Part shown: positions 17,127 to 25,293 of the stretch, in pieces
Numbering within the stretch: the first letter of the stretch is position 1
How the letters are laid out: every line of letters begins with the position of its first letter
Source: Flavihumibacter petaseus NBRC 106054
Lineage (GTDB): Bacteria > Bacteroidota > Bacteroidia > Chitinophagales > Chitinophagaceae
DNA length: 64,000 nt
Assembly: GCF_000974785.1 (NCBI RefSeq)
Contig: NZ_BBWV01000003.1
Location: 744,001-808,000, forward strand
Reading direction: 5' to 3'
The notes under the pieces: model-generated
Told to the model about the DNA's origin: nothing
The model's input: only the letters and a program-made list of their open reading frames with translations
The model's database searches: none
Translations under genes and position numbers: made by a program

Positions 17127-18236
17127 TTATTTTTTCAATTGCAGTTCAAACGGCAACACCGCCATTTCTTTTCCATTCAGTATGAGCGCAACGCGGTGTG
17201 TACCGGGGTAATATTTCCGGGTCGTGATCGGTTTCAGGTCATGTGACTTTTGCAGGGTCAATGAAGTTTTACCTTCCACTACCCGTTCCGAGATCTTAAA
17301 AACCTTACGGTAATGACGACCGTTTTTGTGCCGGAAGAATATCGCATACTCCATCCTGAACAGCCGTGCTGACGCTGCAAGGTTCTCCACGGAGAATTCC
17401 ATTTGCAACCGGTCACCTACCCTGAGCCGCCCGGCTTTGATCCGGAAACTGGGAACTGCGATTCGTGTTGGGGATAGTCCGTAGTGGGCAAGTGCTGCCC
17501 TATGACCCTGCTTCAGGAGACTTCGGCAGCCATGTTTGATAATGTTGTTGGTTTCTGCACTGAGATCTTTCCAGTTTGCGGCGATCTCCATTACTATTTC
17601 CGGATGGTCTTTGGCGATATCATTGAGGTTATTGGCAACACTGCGGCGAACATATTCGGAGCTGTCCTGCTTCAGGTTTTCAAGAATGTTTATTACCGGT
17701 GAGGGATCTTTTTTCAGATCAGGAAGTGCCATCGCCCAGGGAAGCCTGGGGCGGCATCCTTCGCTGGCCAGCCTGCGTACATGGTGATTGGGGTGCTTTG
17801 ACCACCAGGTAAGTTTCTGGAAAACCTTTTCGGGAAATCGTTTGATGAAGGGCCGGATGGCAAATTCACAACTGGTATAGGGTGTGATGATCTCAAAAGC
17901 CCGCAGGGCGGCATCGGGGTGATCAAGTCCGTACTGTTCAATGTAATCCGGAAGGAACATGAATTCCAGGGCAGCGCCAAAGAAAGACGCATCCTGCAGG
18001 CCAGTTACTAGTGCTTCCAGTTCCAGTGCCGCTGATTCAAAATTATCGGGAAGAAACTGGTGCAGTACTGTTGCAGTATGCCGCATGCGTTGTTTAAGCG
18101 CCATATCCTGCCATTCAGGAGTAAAAAGGGACCTGCGGAACTGTTCCGGTTGTAATAGTGGAACTGCAGTCGGAGCTATTCCGAGGAAACGATCATAAAA
18201 CGCGGGAGAATACAGGTCTTTGAGCAGTGTAGCCAT
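17127..18236 (-). CDS. alkC: DNA alkylation repair glycosylase, AlkC family, with C-terminal Ig-like domain
   Basis: The start at 18236 gives MATLLKDLYSPAFYDRF, where family similarity seems to begin; an ATG at 18266 would add 10 residues. Residues up to about 260 form HEAT-like helical repeats with the family stretch HPNHHVRRLASEGCRPRLPW and YVRRSVANNLNDIAKDHPE. The last roughly 100 residues are beta-rich (SFRIKAGRLRVGDRLQMEFS) and fit the Ig-like domain known in a subset of AlkC enzymes. AlkC excises 3-methyladenine and 3-methylcytosine without base flipping. It converges on rnpB with a 4-bp gap. Confidence 0.85.
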   Translation of the reverse strand: MATLLKDLYSPAFYDRFLGIAPTAVPLLQPEQFRRSLFTPEWQDMALKQRMRHTATVLHQFLPDNFESAALELEALVTGLQDASFFGAALEFMFLPDYIEQYGLDHPDAALRAFEIITPYTSCEFAIRPFIKRFPEKVFQKLTWWSKHPNHHVRRLASEGCRPRLPWAMALPDLKKDPSPVINILENLKQDSSEYVRRSVANNLNDIAKDHPEIVMEIAANWKDLSAETNNIIKHGCRSLLKQGHRAALAHYGLSPTRIAVPSFRIKAGRLRVGDRLQMEFSVENLAASARLFRMEYAIFFRHKNGRHYRKVFKISERVVEGKTSLTLQKSHDLKPITTRKYYPGTHRVALILNGKEMAVLPFELQLKK

Positions 18237-18292
18237 GTCAGCAACTTTTTTTAAAGGTACCGGCACGTGATGTCAACCCTATGTCAGCAGGA

Positions 18293-18703
18293 TCAATAAT
18301 CGTTTTTACCGATCTTTCGCCTGCCGGCTTTTTTTTCTGCCAGCTGCTTCTTGGATTCCGTACGGCGTGCAAGCGCTGCCTTTGATGGCTTTGTGGCAAT
18401 CCGGGCTTTTTTAGGCACCAGTGCCTGGTTCACCAGCACATTCATTTTTCGGATCACGGATGCCTTGTTACCCAATTGGGTTCTTTCCGTTTGTGATTTC
18501 ACCAGTAGTATGGTACCGCCAACGAGCCGGTTATGCAAAGCGTGCAGCAGTTTTTCTTTTACAACTGTGTTTACGAGCGCTGATGCGGCGATATCCCAAC
18601 GCCCTTCCACCATCGTCTCCACTTTATTGACGTTTTGGCCGCCACTGCCACCACTACGGGCAGTCTGGAATATGATTTCTTCACTGATATCGAGCCGTTC
18701 CAT
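18293..18703 (-). CDS. arfB: Alternative ribosome-rescue factor / peptidyl-tRNA hydrolase ArfB
   Basis: This 136-residue protein carries the catalytic GGQ motif in ARSGGSGGQNVNKVET and ends in a basic tail (KKAGRRKIGKNDY preceded by KKQLAEK). This is the ArfB/YaeJ pattern: the tail threads into the empty mRNA channel of a stalled ribosome and GGQ hydrolyses peptidyl-tRNA. It is too short to be a true release factor 1/2, since the codon-recognition domain is absent. It is on the same strand as the DUF3307 gene upstream (18-bp gap). Confidence 0.95.
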   Translation of the reverse strand: MERLDISEEIIFQTARSGGSGGQNVNKVETMVEGRWDIAASALVNTVVKEKLLHALHNRLVGGTILLVKSQTERTQLGNKASVIRKMNVLVNQALVPKKARIATKPSKAALARRTESKKQLAEKKAGRRKIGKNDY

Positions 18704-18721
18704 ACCGAATCTTCCTTTTAC

Positions 18722-19438
18722 TTACAATTTTATGGCCATGCCGGTCAGTACGGCAATGCTGATACTCAGCAACGTTCCTACCACCAGGTATTCAGTTTTG
18801 ATTTCCTGGCGGTCTTTTTCGTTGAACCTGATGATGCCTTTTGCCGCTACCAGCAGTCCGATCGCCGAATATTGACCCAGCAATACGAATATGAGAATGA
18901 TGGTTCTTTCCGCAAATCCGATCCATCTGCCTGCATTGGCAAGACTTTCTGTTTCAGATGGAGCAGCCACTGCGATCTTGTCGCGCCATTGGCGGGTCAG
19001 CTGACCGATGAGCATTCCTGCAGGGCTGGTAAGAAAGATAAAAGCCGTTATCGTTTTCCATATGTCCGGTCGCTGTTGCAGGGAACTGAGCCATTGCAGT
19101 GCCATATCGGCTGAACCAAATCGCAGCCACCAGCAGAGGGTGATCATCAACAGGTGCAAGAGCTGATCGGCAACGAGGTAAATTGTCGTGACCGGGCGGT
19201 AGGATTTCCATCCATCGATCAGCACATGCGTAACCATGATGAAAACCGCAACAGGCCAGTCAGAAAACCCGACTGCAAGTAATGCAAGTATGCCGATGAT
19301 CAGTCCATGCAGATAAAGTGAGCCGGCTGCAAAATGTTTTTGATAACGCTGATCCCGCCAGCGTTGCGGCTGAAGTATAAAATCGCTCAGCAAATGGGCG
19401 AGCAGCAGTTTTGTAAGCCAGACGGTTTCGCTGATCAT
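18722..19438 (-). CDS. DUF3307 integral membrane protein
   Basis: This 238-residue membrane protein opens with LAHLLSDFILQPQRW and carries FIMVTHVLIDGWKSYRP, the two conserved His/Asp-containing segments of DUF3307. Further hydrophobic helices follow. The His and Asp residues within helices suggest metal or lipid chemistry, but no activity is known to me. Its start overlaps the stop of the SatD-like gene by 4 bp (ATGA), so translation is probably coupled and the products likely work together. Confidence 0.85.
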   Translation of the reverse strand: MISETVWLTKLLLAHLLSDFILQPQRWRDQRYQKHFAAGSLYLHGLIIGILALLAVGFSDWPVAVFIMVTHVLIDGWKSYRPVTTIYLVADQLLHLLMITLCWWLRFGSADMALQWLSSLQQRPDIWKTITAFIFLTSPAGMLIGQLTRQWRDKIAVAAPSETESLANAGRWIGFAERTIILIFVLLGQYSAIGLLVAAKGIIRFNEKDRQEIKTEYLVVGTLLSISIAVLTGMAIKL

Positions 19439-20064
19439 AGGATATGTTTGACAATTTCCCTGTAATGATACAATATCCTTTCCGTTTCATACCATTTGCC
19501 CGAAACTACATACTGGTGAACGGTGCTTTTCGATTTTTTAAGTGTTGCAGCTGCTTCCAGCTGGGTAGCACCCGTAAACATCAACTGGTAAAGTCTAGCC
19601 TGGTTGACGGTCAGTTGAGCAAATACTGCGTCAGCATAGTCTGCAACCACGGCAAGCGCTGTCGAAGCAAGCGGGTTGGATACTGTTATGCTTAGCCGTT
19701 TGTCTGACTTTTCCAGTGCGTCAAAGGCCCTTCCGGAAAGCAGGAATGCTTCTCCTGATGCGGCGCCAAGTTTGGAAACCGGAAGGGGGCTTTTTCCGAT
19801 ACCAATGCTGAGCCGGATGTCTGTGTGTTTTTCATCGTCTTTTGGACTGAAGGCGATAGCCAGGCTGCGGCATTGAAGTCCAATGGTAAGGGCTTCAGCT
19901 GGATCGGGTACCAATACCTGGAAGCTGTCGCCACGGTAAAATTCATACTGGTAGGGAAGCAGCAATGCTTCCAGTTGATGGTTCAGCTGCTTTGCCTGCT
20001 TTTTGGGTAAAGCAGTAGAATTAACGATATCCGCCGTTATTACGGCTACCGTGGTTGTAGACAT
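19435..20064 (-). CDS. SatD-family protein with C-terminal helix-turn-helix
   Basis: This 209-residue protein starts TVAVITADIVNSTALPKKQ, with the ITADIVNS motif of SatD-like proteins, then FYRGDSFQVLV, recalling a nucleotide-cyclase-like fold. The C-terminal 50 residues (ATQLEAAATLKKSKSTVHQY) look like a helix-turn-helix. The ATG is preceded by a perfect AAGGAGG Shine-Dalgarno at a short distance, uncommon in Bacteroidota. Three evenly spaced palindromes lie upstream (20104-20179) and could be its operator. It is translationally coupled to DUF3307. Confidence 0.82.
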   Translation of the reverse strand: MSTTTVAVITADIVNSTALPKKQAKQLNHQLEALLLPYQYEFYRGDSFQVLVPDPAEALTIGLQCRSLAIAFSPKDDEKHTDIRLSIGIGKSPLPVSKLGAASGEAFLLSGRAFDALEKSDKRLSITVSNPLASTALAVVADYADAVFAQLTVNQARLYQLMFTGATQLEAAATLKKSKSTVHQYVVSGKWYETERILYHYREIVKHIL

Positions 20065-20103
20065 AGGCCTCCTTATAGCCTAAAGTTAGGTATTTTAGTT
20101 CAG

Positions 20104-20179
20104 TTCGTATAATTGTACGGATTTTGGCTAAGTTCGTATAATTGTACGAATCACCTATTTATTCGTATGAAAATACGAA
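20104..20179 (-). promoter_or_regulatory. Three palindromic operator-like sites at exact 29-bp spacing upstream of the SatD-like gene
   Basis: Sites begin at 20104, 20133 and 20162. The middle one reads TTCGTATAATTGTACGAA, the third TTCGTATGAAAATACGAA, and the first has one arm base changed (ACGGA). Each has the form TTCGTA-N6-TACGAA. They lie 40-115 bp upstream of the minus-strand gene starting at 20064; the third overlaps the last codons of the CPBP gene. Equal spacing suggests cooperative binding by a dimeric regulator. Confidence 0.65.
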
Positions 20180-21096
20180 CTGATGAGTGCGGCGGCTTCC
20201 ATCATCCACGCGAGGCCGATATGTACCACAATGCCACCCAGGATGGATCTTGAATAGCAGGCAATTACGCCCAGGATAATTCCGCCAAAAAAAGAGGAGA
20301 TACATTCCAGCATCGGTTTGCCAAAATGTATGGAACAATAAAAGACTGCCATCGGCAGCACGGCAACCGGTCCGGCTATCCGGCAGAGCATTACAATCAG
20401 GAAACCACGGAAAAACAGTTCAATGGTCAGGAAGTCGGAAGCATAGGCCAGTTCATATACTCCCTGTTGCAGTGCCGAGGGACCGCTGGGAGCCAGAAAG
20501 CCCAATACCCTTAGCTTGGGATATGCCTGCAGGAAAGAGGATTGTGTTGCCGCAAAAGCAACCAGGGGGATCATCGCCAGCAACAAAACAGCATAAGGTC
20601 TCCAGTCGAAATAATCCGTTGTAAGTCCAAGTCCGGCTGCAGCCCCCCGGAAACCGGAAAGAAATGCATAAGCGATAAAAATCAGGCAGCTTGTAAATAT
20701 CAGCCTGACCGGCCAGTCGCTGACAATAGCCAGGTATCGGCCACGATCTCCGCCGATGGCATTACGGATAAGATCCTGCCACCCTCCGGCTGTTACCTTG
20801 AGGGCAAAAATTGCAGGTGCCAGAATGACCACGGCCAGAACGGTTACAGGGATGTTTTCTGCTTTGCGGAAAAATGTCAGGAACAGCAGCCACGGCAGGC
20901 CGTAAGACACAAGGTACAGCGCATAAAAAGCAAAGAATCGCAAAGGCCTCGGGCCGATGCAGCTGATCCACCTGGTTTCGATGCCCCACCGGTAATTGGC
21001 AAAGACCAATACAGCTGCGAGCAGCGTGCAGCAAATAAAAAAACCGCGATGGATAGCCTGGAGAAAATCCTGGAAATAGGAAAAGATGGCCTGCAT
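20155..21096 (-). CDS. CPBP (CAAX-type) intramembrane metalloprotease family protein
   Basis: This 313-residue protein has about eight hydrophobic helices. The family motifs are present in modified form: FLTIELFFRGFLI (the EExxxR region, with the first Glu replaced by Ile), FYCSIHFGKPMLE (motif with the metal-binding His) and VHIGLAWMMEA. CPBP proteins cleave prenylated or other membrane substrates, and some act in bacteriocin immunity or as inactive scaffolds. The substrate here is unknown. It precedes the SatD-like gene on the same strand, and its 3' end carries one of that gene's operator-like palindromes. Confidence 0.85.
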   Translation of the reverse strand: MQAIFSYFQDFLQAIHRGFFICCTLLAAVLVFANYRWGIETRWISCIGPRPLRFFAFYALYLVSYGLPWLLFLTFFRKAENIPVTVLAVVILAPAIFALKVTAGGWQDLIRNAIGGDRGRYLAIVSDWPVRLIFTSCLIFIAYAFLSGFRGAAAGLGLTTDYFDWRPYAVLLLAMIPLVAFAATQSSFLQAYPKLRVLGFLAPSGPSALQQGVYELAYASDFLTIELFFRGFLIVMLCRIAGPVAVLPMAVFYCSIHFGKPMLECISSFFGGIILGVIACYSRSILGGIVVHIGLAWMMEAAALISSYFHTNK

Positions 21097-21105
21097 AGCA
21101 CTGCC

Positions 21106-22056
21106 TTAGTTTCGGAAAGCAATCTGCATCTGGTCGAAGAGATCGCTCTTCACCATTTTCGCAGCGAGTTTCAGCATATTCTTGAAAGCGGGTGCGCGCG
21201 AAATACCATGACCGATAATGACTGGCTTGTTGATACCGAGAACCGGAGTACCACCGTAATGTTCAAAATTAAAACGGTCGAGATATTCATGCCGGATAGA
21301 ATGCCGGTGAGTCATCTCGTAGAAGGATTCCGCAAGCTTCAGGATAATGTTGCCGGTAAAGCCTTCGCAAACCATCACATCAGCTTTGTCAGCAAGTACA
21401 TCACGTCCTTCAACATTTCCAATAAAATGGATACGGTTGTTTTCTTTCAGCAGGGGGTAGGAGGCCTGCGCGAGAATGTTGCCCTTTCCTTCTTCCTCTC
21501 CGATATTGATCAGGCCTACACGCGGTTGCTGTATTCCGAGGATATGCCTGGCATAAAGGGAACCGAGCACGGCGAACTGGTTGAGGTGTTCAGGCTTGCA
21601 GTCGGCATTCAGGCCAACATCCAGCAGGAGTCCGGTCCGGCCGTCTTCCCTGGGAATAATGGTACTGATGGTCGGGCGCATCACCCCTTCAATAGTCTTC
21701 AGACTATAATGTGCTCCCACCAGCATGGCTCCTGTATTGCCGGCACTGATGAAAGCATCGATCTTTCCCTGCGAAAGCAGGTAAAAGCCAACCGCAATGG
21801 AAGATTGTTGTTTTTCCTTGAGCGCTTTGGTAGGATGTTCGTGCATGCCGATGACTTCAGGTGCATGCACTACCCTGATCCGGTCTTCCGGAATCATGTG
21901 GGTAGCCAACAATGGACGAAGTATCGCTTCGTCTCCCAGCAGGAAAATATTTGCCGGAGCTCCCGGTTCAGACAAGTACAACTGAAGACCCTTCACCGCT
22001 TCAAGCGGTGCAAAGTCTCCACCCATCATGTCCAGACCGATAGTCATCTCCGGCAA
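21106..22056 (-). CDS. plsX: Phosphate acyltransferase PlsX
   Basis: This 316-residue enzyme begins MPEMTIGLDMMGGDFAP, the conserved DxMGGDxAP opening (an alternative start is the Met three codons in). Later come SAGNTGAMLVGAHYSL, LLDVGLNADCKPEHL, GLINIGEEEGKGN and VCEGFTGNIILKLAES, all typical. PlsX converts acyl-ACP and phosphate into acyl-phosphate, the donor for PlsY in glycerophospholipid synthesis. It lies 21 bp downstream of rpmF, as in many bacteria. Confidence 0.96.
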   Translation of the reverse strand: MPEMTIGLDMMGGDFAPLEAVKGLQLYLSEPGAPANIFLLGDEAILRPLLATHMIPEDRIRVVHAPEVIGMHEHPTKALKEKQQSSIAVGFYLLSQGKIDAFISAGNTGAMLVGAHYSLKTIEGVMRPTISTIIPREDGRTGLLLDVGLNADCKPEHLNQFAVLGSLYARHILGIQQPRVGLINIGEEEGKGNILAQASYPLLKENNRIHFIGNVEGRDVLADKADVMVCEGFTGNIILKLAESFYEMTHRHSIRHEYLDRFNFEHYGGTPVLGINKPVIIGHGISRAPAFKNMLKLAAKMVKSDLFDQMQIAFRN

Positions 22057-22077
22057 ACTATACGATTGTTCAGGTGA

Positions 22078-22272
22078 TTATTTCTTGATGGGGGATTGCT
22101 CCGCTACCACTTTACCTTTGTAGAACAACTTTCCTTCGCTCACGTGAGCACGGTGGCGTACGTGCAGTTCACCGGTAGTGCTGTCAGTACTCAGCGTAGC
22201 AGCTGCTGCTTTGTAATGGGTCCTTCTCTTGGCACTCCGTTGCTGTGAATGTCTGCGTTTCGGATTTGGCAT
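22078..22272 (-). CDS. rpmF: 50S ribosomal protein L32, zinc-free form
   Basis: This 64-residue basic protein opens MPNPKRRHSQQRSAKRRTHY, which is diagnostic for L32. It lacks the four zinc-binding cysteines found in many L32 proteins, so it is the zinc-independent type. It sits between yceD and plsX, the standard bacterial order, with short gaps on both sides. Confidence 0.97.
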   Translation of the reverse strand: MPNPKRRHSQQRSAKRRTHYKAAAATLSTDSTTGELHVRHRAHVSEGKLFYKGKVVAEQSPIKK

Positions 22273-22299
22273 CTGTCAACAGTTTATAAAATATAAAAA

Positions 22300-22869
22300 T
22301 CAATTATCAAGATTCCGGAACTTTTCCAGACCCTTCCATAAAGGATTGCTCTGGTTGTTTTCCTGTTCACCTTCCTTTTTCTCACCCTTTCCCAGGTTCC
22401 TCAGTAACTCCAGTGCTTCCTGGTTACAGTAGGGTTGTCCGATCATTTCCTCCGCACACATCTTCTGCATGGGAATGCTCAGTACCACAAACTCATAAAT
22501 CCAGTCCGCCACATGAAGATGACTCTCTCCCCGTGATAAATAATACACATCCGGATCGTCTTCCTGCCCATTCATCTCTTCAGGATTCTCCACCAGTTTA
22601 ACCACGATGTTGAATTCATCCCAAAGGTCCCAGGGCAAATTCGGGCTGCCACAACGATCACAAAGTACTTCGACCCTGCCCCCGATCTCAAATTTCAGGA
22701 GCATAAAGCCATTCTTCTTATCCAATGTCAGCTTCACTGTAGCTGAAACATTGTGAAAATCCTGTTCGTTGTACGGCTCGAAAAAACGGTCCGTAATGGA
22801 ATATGTAAACTCATGAATCCCAGGCTTCAACCCCACAAAAGCGATATCATATTCCCGTCTGCTGCTCAT
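22300..22869 (-). CDS. yceD: DUF177/YceD-family protein
   Basis: This 189-residue protein contains the Cys-containing strand VLCDRCGSPNLPWDLWDEF and a later PYCNQEALELLRNL near the end, giving three to four cysteines that could bind metal. YceD/DUF177 is linked with 23S rRNA accumulation and is nearly always encoded directly before rpmF, as here. A predicted acidic, low-complexity tail (LGKGEKKEGEQENNQ) ends the protein. The start faces the saccharopine-dehydrogenase gene across a 289-bp gap. Confidence 0.88.
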   Translation of the reverse strand: MSSRREYDIAFVGLKPGIHEFTYSITDRFFEPYNEQDFHNVSATVKLTLDKKNGFMLLKFEIGGRVEVLCDRCGSPNLPWDLWDEFNIVVKLVENPEEMNGQEDDPDVYYLSRGESHLHVADWIYEFVVLSIPMQKMCAEEMIGQPYCNQEALELLRNLGKGEKKEGEQENNQSNPLWKGLEKFRNLDN

Positions 22870-23158
22870 GAGTACCTTTTTTAAAGGTGGGCAAAGGTAG
22901 TAAAAAAATCTTGATAGAAGCCTTTTTTTTGCCCCAAACCCGTAATTTCGGGGCCTTAATCAAAAGTACGCATTCACAGGCATGAATCATCTTCTAAAGA
23001 TATTCGGAGCTTATCTGGCCTATCTGCGGTCAGCCTGTGCCAACGTTCCCTGACCATTTTTCACCCCGGATACTTCGGGCAATACCGCCTTGTTTATTGT
23101 TTTCCGTGCTTTCGGCATGCCGCCGGAACATGACTCATCTTATAATATTTTTTTCGGA

Positions 23159-24223
23159 ATGAAAAATGTAGCTGTTATCGGGCTGGGTAAAGTTGGCTCC
23201 CTCGTGGGAACGCTGCTCAGCGACTTGTTTACCGTAACCGGATTCGATCGTCAGCAACCTGCTGATAAACTTCCCTTCACCGTGAAAACCGGTTCTGTTC
23301 AGGATGAATCCGCCCTCCGCGAATTGCTTTCTGCCCAGGATGCGGTAGTATCCTGCCTTCCCTATAACCTGAACCTCCCGGTTGCCAGAATTGCCCATGA
23401 AGTGGGTATTCACTATTTCGACCTCACGGAAGACGTCCCCACCACTACCGCTATCCGTAAAATGGCGGAAACCTCCAAAGGTGTGATGGCTCCCCAGTGC
23501 GGACTCGCACCGGGATTCATCGGGATCGTTGGTGCTGACCTCTACAACAGGTTTACGAAACTGCGTGATGTAGAGCTCCGTGTTGGCGCGCTGCCACGTT
23601 TTCCCAATGGCCTCATGGGCTATTCCTTCACCTGGTCACCTGCCGGCGTGATCAATGAATACATCAATGACGCTGAGGTGATTCATAACGGCGAAAGGAA
23701 AATGGTGCCCTCCCTGGAAGGCATCGAAATGATCAATATCGAAGGCCAGGAATTTGAAGCATTCAGCACCAGCGGTGGCCTCGGCACCATGTGCGAAACA
23801 CTGGCAGGAAAAGTGGATACGCTTAATTACAAGACCATGCGGTATCCCGGACATGCCCGGCTGATGCGCTTCCTGCTTTACGAACTGATCCTCAAGGAAA
23901 AGAGGGAACTGGTGGAACAGATTCTTACCGAGGCCAAACCTCCCGTCAGGGAAGATGTTGTATATGTATATGCAGTTGTGGAAGGATGGAAAAATGACCA
24001 GCTTTCACGCGAAGAATTTTACCAGGCATATCATCCTATCGACATCAACGGCAAGGAGTGGCGCGCCATCAGCTGGACAACCGCTGCATCCGTTGCGGCT
24101 GTTGTGGAAATGGTTGCCAACGGCACGCTGCCTTCCAAAGGATTCATCAAACAGGAGGAGATTTCCTTCGAAGCTTTTATGAAAACGAAAAACGGAGGTC
24201 TCTATGCCAACCACCACGTATAA
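23159..24223 (+). CDS. Saccharopine dehydrogenase-family reductase
   Basis: The start at 23159 (MKNVAVIGLGKVGS) is chosen because the Rossmann GxGxxG motif begins there; the in-frame Met at 23090 would add 23 unlikely residues. The 354-residue protein has VVSCLPYNLNLPVARIAHE and HYFDLTEDV, followed by PQCGLAPGFIGIVGADL, the classical saccharopine dehydrogenase signatures. This fold interconverts saccharopine and aminoadipate semialdehyde. The next gene overlaps by 20 bp and belongs to the 2-oxoadipate dioxygenase family, pointing to lysine breakdown rather than lysine synthesis. Confidence 0.88.
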   Translation: MKNVAVIGLGKVGSLVGTLLSDLFTVTGFDRQQPADKLPFTVKTGSVQDESALRELLSAQDAVVSCLPYNLNLPVARIAHEVGIHYFDLTEDVPTTTAIRKMAETSKGVMAPQCGLAPGFIGIVGADLYNRFTKLRDVELRVGALPRFPNGLMGYSFTWSPAGVINEYINDAEVIHNGERKMVPSLEGIEMINIEGQEFEAFSTSGGLGTMCETLAGKVDTLNYKTMRYPGHARLMRFLLYELILKEKRELVEQILTEAKPPVREDVVYVYAVVEGWKNDQLSREEFYQAYHPIDINGKEWRAISWTTAASVAAVVEMVANGTLPSKGFIKQEEISFEAFMKTKNGGLYANHHV

Positions 24224-25121
24224 CAGAAAAGGCCTGGAATATGTGCTTGATGGATTGATGCGCCGGTACCAGGAAAGGGTACCTGATGTGATGGCAGTCA
24301 TCAACGCGATGATCGGGGAAGACATAATTTCCCGTCCCGGTGATATCGAGAATGATCACATCGCCTTTCGTACGATGGGCGTTCCCCACCTGGGAATTGC
24401 ATCGCTGGAAAAGATCTTCCAGCATTTTGGCTATAGCCGCCGCGATCCGTATTTCTTCCCGGAAAAGAAGCTGAATGCCTATTGGTATTCGCCTCCGGCC
24501 CCGGAATTTCCGCGGATCTTTATTTCCGAGCTTCGAGTACCGGACCTTTCACCCGCTGCCCAGGTTACCATCCGCAATTACACCGACACGGTAAAATCGG
24601 ATCCCGTTGATGCACTCGACCTGGATCAGCCGGAGGCGGTGGATCAGTTCCTGCATAGCGCCCTCTGGCAAACCCCAACCCTGGCAGACTACCAGTCACT
24701 TTCCGCTGAATCGGAGTATGCCGCCTGGGTCATCTACAACCGGTATTACCTTAATCATTTTACCGTAAGTGTTCACAACCTTCCGGAAGGTTATGATACC
24801 ATCGCTGGTTTCAACGCATTCCTCGAAAGGAAAGGATTCCGGTTAAATGATGCCGGTGGAAAAATCAAAACCAGTCCCGATGGAAAACTATCACAGTCTT
24901 CTACAGTTGCAGGAATGGTGACCGCCACTTTCGCCGGCGGAGAAACGCTGCCGATCGCAGGGTCATATGTAGAATTTGCAGAAAGAAAGGTATTGGACCA
25001 ATTTTCTGATTTATCCAAAACAGCAATAAAACGGGAACACCGGCGGGAAGGCTTTGAAGCCGGTAATGCTGATAAGATTTTCGAAAGCACCTATAACACA
25101 CAAACTCAAAGGCAGGGGTAA
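24204..25121 (+). CDS. DUF1338 protein, 2-oxoadipate dioxygenase/decarboxylase family
   Basis: This 305-residue protein contains ENDHIAFRTMG (H52 and R56), YLNHFTVSVHNL and GSYVEFAERK, which fit the two-His-one-Glu Fe(II) site and substrate arginine of HglS/YdcJ-type enzymes. HglS converts 2-oxoadipate to 2-hydroxyglutarate with O2 in lysine catabolism; it is distantly related to hydroxymandelate synthase. A GGAGG Shine-Dalgarno precedes the ATG within the previous gene, and the 20-bp overlap implies coupled expression with the saccharopine-dehydrogenase-like protein. A terminator follows. Confidence 0.87.
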   Translation: MPTTTYNRKGLEYVLDGLMRRYQERVPDVMAVINAMIGEDIISRPGDIENDHIAFRTMGVPHLGIASLEKIFQHFGYSRRDPYFFPEKKLNAYWYSPPAPEFPRIFISELRVPDLSPAAQVTIRNYTDTVKSDPVDALDLDQPEAVDQFLHSALWQTPTLADYQSLSAESEYAAWVIYNRYYLNHFTVSVHNLPEGYDTIAGFNAFLERKGFRLNDAGGKIKTSPDGKLSQSSTVAGMVTATFAGGETLPIAGSYVEFAERKVLDQFSDLSKTAIKREHRREGFEAGNADKIFESTYNTQTQRQG

Positions 25122-25144
25122 TGAACCCGGCTATCTGACAGCAA

Positions 25145-25174
25145 GGGGAACGGGAAACCGTTCCCCATTTTATT
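25145..25174 (+). terminator. Rho-independent terminator after the lysine pair
   Basis: GGGGAACGG (25145-25153) pairs perfectly with CCGTTCCCC (25158-25166) across a GAAA tetraloop, followed by ATTTTATT. Confidence 0.8.
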
Positions 25175-25293
25175 GCCGCTGATTACAATTCATACAGTAT
25201 TTTCAACAATTCATCCGGCTTTCGGCTGCTTCGTCGTGGCCTGTGTCGTCTCCGTAAAGAAAATTACTATATTAAATACAAAGGCTGGCACAC

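Noticed and set aside
20542-22077. Open frame of 511 codons on the plus strand across the CPBP and plsX genes
   Set aside because: It runs antisense to two well-supported genes, including plsX, and its composition is that of an artefact frame.
25122-25293. Possible riboswitch between the lysine pair and the LytS kinase
   Set aside because: The only strong structure is a terminator hairpin; no conserved aptamer core was recognised.
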